A stretch of 64,000 bases of DNA from Aequorivita todarodis. GTDB taxonomy: Bacteria > Bacteroidota > Bacteroidia > Flavobacteriales > Flavobacteriaceae. Below the pieces are notes generated by a model, which saw only the letters and a list, made by a program, of their open reading frames with translations, did no database searches and was not told where the DNA came from. Position 1 is the first letter of the stretch; the number at the start of each line of letters is the position of its first letter. Below, piece by piece: positions 60,548-64,000 of this stretch. The stretch is taken from NCBI RefSeq assembly GCF_028561335.1, contig NZ_JAQQTG010000002.1, positions 124,001 to 188,000 on the forward strand, given 5' to 3'. The translations under genes were made by a program, and so were the position numbers.

Positions 60548-61828
60548 ATGAATATAGCATTGCTCCACAAACATTTTTTAAACAGCAGCGGGGTTTGTAC
60601 AGACACTCGCAAAATTTCACGAGGCTGTGTCTTTTTTGCCCTTAGGGGGGAAAATTTCAATGGAAATCTATTTGCGCAGGAAGCCTTGGATAAAGGTGCA
60701 GCAAAGGTAATTGTTGATGAAGAAGCTTTTCATAAAAATACCGGGGAAACCATTCTGGTTGAAAACGTGTTACTGGCGCTGCAGCAATTGGCCCGGTTTC
60801 ACAGAGAATTTCTTGGCCTTCCCATTATTTCTTTAACGGGAAGTAACGGAAAAACCACTTCCAAAGAACTTATAAACGCGGTACTTTCCCAAAAATTTAA
60901 GACCGTTGCAACCCTGGGAAATTTGAACAACCACATTGGCGTTCCCTTAACCCTGTTGGCCATGAACAAGGAAACGAAGTTTGGAATTGTAGAAATGGGG
61001 GCCAACCACTTGGGCGAAATAAAAATGCTGAGCGAAATAGCCGAGCCAGACTATGGCTACATTACCAATTTTGGAAAAGCACACTTGGAAGGATTTGGAA
61101 GTATTGAAGGAGTGATCCAGGGTAAAACCGAGCTCTACCAATTTCTGAAAAAACATAAGAAAAAGCTATTTGTAAACGCAAACGACCCAAAGCAATTGGC
61201 CAATTCTGAGGGAATTGACCGCATAACCTTTGGCACGCCCCAAAGTGATTTCGATGTAAAACTGGTGGACAGCACACATCATCTTTTAGTGCAATTCAAA
61301 GGAAAACAGATCCAGAGCAACTTAGTGGGCGCTTATAATTTTGCAAACCTTTCTGCCGCAATTGCTATTGGCGCTTACTTTAAGGTTTCCCCTGAAAAAA
61401 TTAAAATTGGAATTGAAGGTTATGTTCCGTCCAACAACCGGTCGCAACTGATTGCAAAAGGCACAAACACCATTTTGATGGACGCCTATAATGCAAACCC
61501 AACAAGCATGATGGCAGCTTTGGAAAACTTCAAACAGGCAAAGGGCGAAAACAAAATCATGTTTCTGGGCGATATGTTTGAACTGGGCAGGGAAGCCGAA
61601 ACCGAACACCAAAACATCGTAGATTTTTTAGCTGAAAATTCTTTTGGAAATGTGTTTTTGGTGGGAAGCAATTTCTTTAAAACAAGGAGCAATGCCTCCC
61701 ACATAAAACAATTTGAAACTTTTGACGGATTGAAAACTTCCATTGAAAGCAATTTACCAAAAAATGCAACAATCTTGATCAAAGCTTCCCGTGGTATGGC
61801 CTTGGAGCGGATTTTGGATATTTTATAA
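60548..61828 (+). CDS. murF: UDP-MurNAc-tripeptide:D-Ala-D-Ala ligase
   Basis: A 426-residue cytoplasmic Mur ligase adding D-Ala-D-Ala to UDP-MurNAc-tripeptide, the last soluble step of murein precursor synthesis. CTDTRKISRGCVFFALRGEN is the MurF/MurE N-terminal domain, SLTGSNGKTTSKELINAVLS the P-loop, FGIVEMGANHLGEIKML and FGKAHLEGFGSIEGVIQGK the central domain and LMDAYNANPTSMMAALENF the C-terminal site with DAYNANP, diagnostic for MurF. The gldJ-murF order is conserved in flavobacteria, perhaps because gliding genes sit beside envelope genes. Confidence 0.95.
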   Translation: MNIALLHKHFLNSSGVCTDTRKISRGCVFFALRGENFNGNLFAQEALDKGAAKVIVDEEAFHKNTGETILVENVLLALQQLARFHREFLGLPIISLTGSNGKTTSKELINAVLSQKFKTVATLGNLNNHIGVPLTLLAMNKETKFGIVEMGANHLGEIKMLSEIAEPDYGYITNFGKAHLEGFGSIEGVIQGKTELYQFLKKHKKKLFVNANDPKQLANSEGIDRITFGTPQSDFDVKLVDSTHHLLVQFKGKQIQSNLVGAYNFANLSAAIAIGAYFKVSPEKIKIGIEGYVPSNNRSQLIAKGTNTILMDAYNANPTSMMAALENFKQAKGENKIMFLGDMFELGREAETEHQNIVDFLAENSFGNVFLVGSNFFKTRSNASHIKQFETFDGLKTSIESNLPKNATILIKASRGMALERILDIL

Positions 61829-61918
61829 TTCTAAATTCAGAATTAAAAAAGTGGGCTATGTTGCCCCGAAGCCTCGGGAGAACCAACCCTCCCCTAAAAA
61901 ATATACGGGTTCCGATTG

Positions 61919-61993
61919 TGGGCCATGTTGGATTCGAACCAACGACTTCCACGTTGTCGACGTGACACTCTAAACCAACTGAGTTAATGGCCC
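61919..61993 (-). tRNA. tRNA-Val(GAC)
   Basis: On the minus strand acceptor arms GGGCCAT / ATGGCCC pair perfectly, the D arm is ACTC / GAGT, the anticodon stem TCACG / CGTGG, and the T arm GTTGG-TTCGAAT-CCAAC. The loop is TCGACAA, so the anticodon is GAC (Val). Position 33 is C rather than the nearly universal U. CCA is not encoded. Confidence 0.9.
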
Positions 61994-62006
61994 TTTTTTC
62001 TGAAGC

Positions 62007-62069
62007 TCCAAAATACAAATTCCAAATAACAAAATACAAATTAATCCAAACCTTCAAATATCAAATTTA
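62007..62069. repeat. CAAATAA-type heptads before tRNA-Val(GAC)
   Basis: Consecutive units CAAAATA, CAAATTC, CAAATAA, CAAAATA, CAAATTA and, after a slip, CAAATAT, CAAATTT fill the gap between the tRNA and the yitT stop. Confidence 0.7.
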
Positions 62070-62073
62070 AAAC

Positions 62074-63054
62074 TTATTTGTCAAATTTTTTGATGGGTTT
62101 CTTTTTTATCATTCCGCCTTTGGCATCCTTAACCGATGTCATAATGATAAACGCCTGGCTGTCTATTTTATCTATTTCGGTCTTGAGCTTGCTCATTTCC
62201 AAACGCGTGATTACAGTATATACCACATTCACGGATTTACGGGTTTCGCCTTCTTTTGCAAACCCATTTTCAGCCTTAAAAATGGTACACCCGCGGCCCA
62301 TTTTTTCGATAATTGCAAGACGTATTTCTTCGTTATTTTCAGAAATAATTGTTATTCCCATAAATTCCTCAATGCCGTCAATTACGAAATCTACCGTTTT
62401 TGAAGCGGCAAAATACGTAAGGATCGCATAGAGCGCGATTTCTGTGGAAAGAAAATAGGCCGCCGTCATAAAAATAATAACGTTGAAAATCAAGATCACG
62501 TTCCCCACGGTAAGGCTTGTTTTACGGCTAACGTATATTGCCAAAACCTCCGTTCCATCAATAATGGCGCCTCCGCGAATGGCCAACCCTATCCCAAGGC
62601 CCAAAAACAGACCGCCAAATGCCGCAATTAATATTTTATCATCCGTGATTTGCGGGAAAGGAATTAATGCAACGGCAATGGCCAAAAACAGGATGCCCAT
62701 TACACTTTTTATCGCGAACCTCCTGCCTATCGAAAAATAGGCAAGTATTAAAAACGGAAGGTTAAAGCACACCAACAAAAGCGAAAGTCCTACGCCCGTA
62801 AGCTCATTTATCATTAACGAGACACCGGTTACACCACCATCTATAAACGCATTGGGCATTAAAAATCCTTTTAGGCCAAAGGAGGCGGACAATACCCCGA
62901 GCAAAAGATAGAAAAAATCGGTAAGCTCGTGTTTTACTTCTACTTCAAGATTTGTAACGCTTTTGTCAAAAGACTCCAAAGGTTTGGCCCCCGTTTTGCT
63001 TTTTCGGCGGTTCTTTACAACGTTTACCAGTATGTTTTTGAAGATTGGATTCAA
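62074..63054 (-). CDS. YitT-family membrane protein
   Basis: A 326-residue protein with a cytoplasmic N-terminal basic tail, five hydrophobic segments (FYLLLGVLSASFGLKGFLMP, VGLSLLLVCFNLPFLILAYF, GILFLAIAVALIPF, GGLFLGLGIGLAIRGG, NVILIFNVIIFMTAAYFLST) forming the DUF161/YitT domain with FIDGGVTGVSLMI, and a C-terminal DUF2179 domain (FMGITIISENNEEIRLAIIE, GRGCTIFKAENGFAKEGET, VNVVYTVITRLEMSKLK). YitT proteins are putative transporters of unknown substrate. It lies between two tRNA-Val genes of different anticodon. Confidence 0.9.
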   Translation of the reverse strand: MNPIFKNILVNVVKNRRKSKTGAKPLESFDKSVTNLEVEVKHELTDFFYLLLGVLSASFGLKGFLMPNAFIDGGVTGVSLMINELTGVGLSLLLVCFNLPFLILAYFSIGRRFAIKSVMGILFLAIAVALIPFPQITDDKILIAAFGGLFLGLGIGLAIRGGAIIDGTEVLAIYVSRKTSLTVGNVILIFNVIIFMTAAYFLSTEIALYAILTYFAASKTVDFVIDGIEEFMGITIISENNEEIRLAIIEKMGRGCTIFKAENGFAKEGETRKSVNVVYTVITRLEMSKLKTEIDKIDSQAFIIMTSVKDAKGGMIKKKPIKKFDK

Positions 63055-63157
63055 GGATTTTTTAGTTTTAAAAGATGAATGAAGCCAAAGTTAAACTTAA
63101 ATCGCGGTACAGCAACCAAACGTATATTTCATTTTGAATAATATTTCAAATAAATGT

Positions 63158-63187
63158 TTGGCGAAATTAAAAAGTAACTTATATTTG
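63158..63187 (+). promoter_or_regulatory. Consensus promoter of tRNA-Val(TAC)
   Basis: TTG at 63158-63160, 19 bases, then TATATTTG at 63180-63187 match the Bacteroidota housekeeping promoter (TTG-N19-TAnnTTTG) exactly. The tRNA begins 17 bases after the box. Confidence 0.85.
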
Positions 63188-63203
63188 CAACCGCTAACAA
63201 GAA

Positions 63204-63281
63204 GGGCGATTAGCTCAGCTGGTTCAGAGCACCTCGTTTACACCGAGGGGGTCGGGGGTTCGAACCCCTCATCGCCCACCA
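63204..63281 (+). tRNA. tRNA-Val(TAC)
   Basis: Acceptor arms GGGCGAT / ATCGCCC, D arm GCTC / GAGC, anticodon arm CCTCG-TTTACAC-CGAGG (anticodon TAC) and T arm GGGGG-TTCGAAC-CCCTC form a normal cloverleaf; A73 and CCA (63279-63281) are encoded. The terminator at 63291 ends the transcript. A damaged partial copy lies 290 bases downstream. Confidence 0.95.
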
Positions 63282-63290
63282 GTTTTTTTA

Positions 63291-63318
63291 AAACCGAAGT
63301 GAAAGCTTCGGTTTTTTT
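63291..63318 (+). terminator. Terminator of tRNA-Val(TAC)
   Basis: AAACCGAAG and CTTCGGTTT form a nine-base stem with loop TGAAAG and a T run. The GIY-YIG ATG is only four bases past it. Confidence 0.88.
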
Positions 63319-63321
63319 ATT

Positions 63322-63567
63322 ATGAATTATTTCACTTACATACTATATTCCGCCAAACTTGACAGGTATTATATTGGATCAACGGAAGATATTTCCATCC
63401 GCTTGAAGGAGCATCTTTGGGAACACAAAGGTTTTACCTCAAAAGCGAAAGACTGGGAGTTGAAGTATTTCGAAAGCTATACCTTAAAAACTGATGCCGC
63501 TAAACGAGAAAGACAGATAAAAAAATGGAAAAGTAGAAAAATGATTGAGAAATTAATAAATCCGTAG
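63322..63567 (+). CDS. GIY-YIG endonuclease-like protein
   Basis: An 81-residue single-domain GIY-YIG nuclease of the small UPF0213/YhbQ-like type. The opening FTYILYSAKLDRYYIGSTED contains the two Tyr-Ile strands (YIL and YIG), RLKEHL supplies the conserved Arg and RERQIKKWKSRKMIEKLI the Glu-helix end. It is metal-dependent phosphodiesterase chemistry by family; the biological role of free-standing copies is unsettled. It begins four bases after the terminator of tRNA-Val(TAC) and ends five bases before a partial, rearranged copy of the same tRNA, so it is sandwiched between tRNA-derived sequences. Confidence 0.88.
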   Translation: MNYFTYILYSAKLDRYYIGSTEDISIRLKEHLWEHKGFTSKAKDWELKYFESYTLKTDAAKRERQIKKWKSRKMIEKLINP

Positions 63568-63571
63568 ATAA

Positions 63572-63666
63572 AGCTCAGCTGGTTCAGAGCATCCCGAATT
63601 AACTTCGGGAGGGTCGGGGGTTCGAACCTTCCGAAGTTAATTCGGAACAGGCTCTCATCGCCCACC
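63572..63666 (+). pseudogene. Damaged partial copy of tRNA-Val(TAC)
   Basis: AGCTCAGCTGGTTCAGAGCA (D arm, 63572-63591) and GGGTCGGGGGTTCGAACC plus CTCATCGCCCACC match tRNA-Val(TAC). The 5' acceptor half is missing, the anticodon arm is replaced by a palindrome (63594-63608) and the T arm is split by an insert that contains the reverse complement of that palindrome (63631-63645). It cannot fold as a tRNA. Confidence 0.85.
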
Positions 63667-63677
63667 GGTTTTTAAGC

Positions 63678-63705
63678 ATCCCGACGAATTTGTCGGGATT
63701 TTTTT
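63678..63705 (+). terminator. Terminator after the broken tRNA copy
   Basis: ATCCCGAC and GTCGGGAT pair around GAATTT, followed by seven T. Like the intact tRNA, the broken copy is followed by CCACCGG-TTTTT and a terminator hairpin, although of different sequence. Confidence 0.82.
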
Positions 63706-63760
63706 ATATATATTCATTCCTTCACATTTTAGTGACTTCAATGGTCAATTTAGTTATAAA

Positions 63761-63818
63761 TGTCAGTCTGAGCTTGTCGAAGACCCCCGTGATGTGTTTC
63801 GACAAGCTCAGCGTGACA
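63761..63818. repeat. Inverted repeat with CTGAGCTTGTCGAAG core
   Basis: TCTGAGCTTGTCGAA (63767-63781) and TTCGACAAGCTCAG (63798-63811) are reverse complements, with outer TGTCA / TGACA. This motif family is common between genes in Bacteroidota; a shorter relative is at 28184. Confidence 0.8.
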
Positions 63819-63876
63819 ACATCATTCCCAATTCACATTGAGAAAAAATTCCATAATAGGTTTATATTTTGTTCAC

Positions 63877-64000
63877 TTAAACAACTTCCGCCACTACAAA
63901 AGTACTCCCGCCAACAAAAACCAAATCATCATTTAAAGCAGCTTTGACTGCCGCTGAATAGGCTTTCTTTACGGAAATATATTCCTCTCCATTCAATCCA
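63877..64000 (-). CDS. folC: Folylpolyglutamate synthase, C-terminal end (partial)
   Basis: The minus-strand frame ends at TAA (63877) with VGGSTFVVAEVV, preceded by NGEEYISVKKAYSAAVKAAL and NDDLVF. VGGSTFVVAE at the extreme C terminus is the mark of bifunctional dihydrofolate/folylpolyglutamate synthase in Bacteroidota. The rest of the gene lies beyond base 64000. It would add glutamate to (dihydro)pteroate and folates in the cytoplasm. Confidence 0.75.
   Translation of the reverse strand, partial: GLNGEEYISVKKAYSAAVKAALNDDLVFVGGSTFVVAEVV

Noticed and set aside
63134-63325. 63-codon open frame across tRNA-Val(TAC)
   Set aside because: It translates the tRNA itself (AISSAGSEHLVYTEGVGGSN) and is not a protein gene.
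63572-63666. A functional second tRNA-Val
   Set aside because: The acceptor 5' strand is missing, the anticodon loop does not fit and the T arm is interrupted.

Overview
This AT-rich window reads as chromosome from a gliding-type marine or soil bacterium of the family Flavobacteriaceae (phylum Bacteroidota). The evidence is the conserved neighbourhood cdd - pdhA - pdhC - porV - porU - gldJ - murF, secreted proteins with type IX secretion (T9SS) C-terminal sorting domains, Bacteroidota-type -7 promoter boxes (TAnnTTTG), absence of obvious Shine-Dalgarno sequences, and families such as DUF4136, DUF6249, LytTR/LytS pairs and YwqK/MORN proteins. Genus cannot be fixed from sequence alone.

Layout. 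0-2.2 kb: two overlapping family 2 glycosyltransferases. 2.3-9 kb: a PaiB-like flavoprotein behind a perfect heptamer tandem repeat, the murein-recycling ligase Mpl, a TPR protein, a DUF4136 lipoprotein, a LytTR regulator with its LytS-type kinase, and a small exported protein. 9.2-14.4 kb: a giant FG-GAP/VCBS T9SS cargo protein, then obg and adk. 14.5-17.5 kb: small unknowns, a lipoprotein and a full-length contractile-injection tail-sheath gene standing alone. 17.6-22.4 kb: acetyltransferase, serine beta-lactamase-like hydrolase with TPRs, DUF6249, an ECF sigma factor with a probable autoregulated promoter and its membrane partner, and a YdeI-like protein. 22.5-28.1 kb: a decayed gene and a two-gene operon led by a 1088-residue MORN-repeat exported protein. 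28.2-33 kb: purK and purE separated by a RhuM remnant and a Doc-type toxin-antitoxin pair, then an M3 oligopeptidase whose coding sequence contains a REP-like palindrome in frame. 33-36.4 kb: M28 T9SS-exported peptidase, a second ECF sigma with a ZAS (HxxxCxxC) anti-sigma factor, and a UbiA-like membrane protein. 36.5-45.8 kb: gcvP, a KAS-III enzyme, two methyltransferases, a glycosyltransferase, alkaline phosphatase, and the mlaE/mlaF lipid transporter pair. 45.8-49.7 kb (minus strand): SDR, SprT-like, mannose-1-P guanylyltransferase, DUF389. 49.7-61.8 kb: pdhC, pdhA, cdd, porV, porU, then divergent gldJ and murF. 61.9-64 kb: two tRNA-Val genes flanking yitT, a GIY-YIG nuclease sandwiched between tRNA-Val(TAC) and a damaged partial copy of it, and the 3' end of folC.

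How the genes work together: porU (sortase/signal peptidase) and porV (shuttle) with gldJ serve the T9SS; the FG-GAP protein and the M28 peptidase are probable clients. mpl and murF serve murein recycling and synthesis; mlaEF serves outer-membrane lipid asymmetry.

The most unusual features are (i) intergenic spacers built from heptamer-phased repeats, often as long inverted pairs that abut or supply start and stop codons; (ii) the tRNA-Val / GIY-YIG / broken tRNA-Val unit, which looks like a small tRNA-targeting mobile element; (iii) an orphan tail sheath; (iv) a REP-like palindrome translated inside a metallopeptidase; (v) a toxin-antitoxin island splitting purK from purE.
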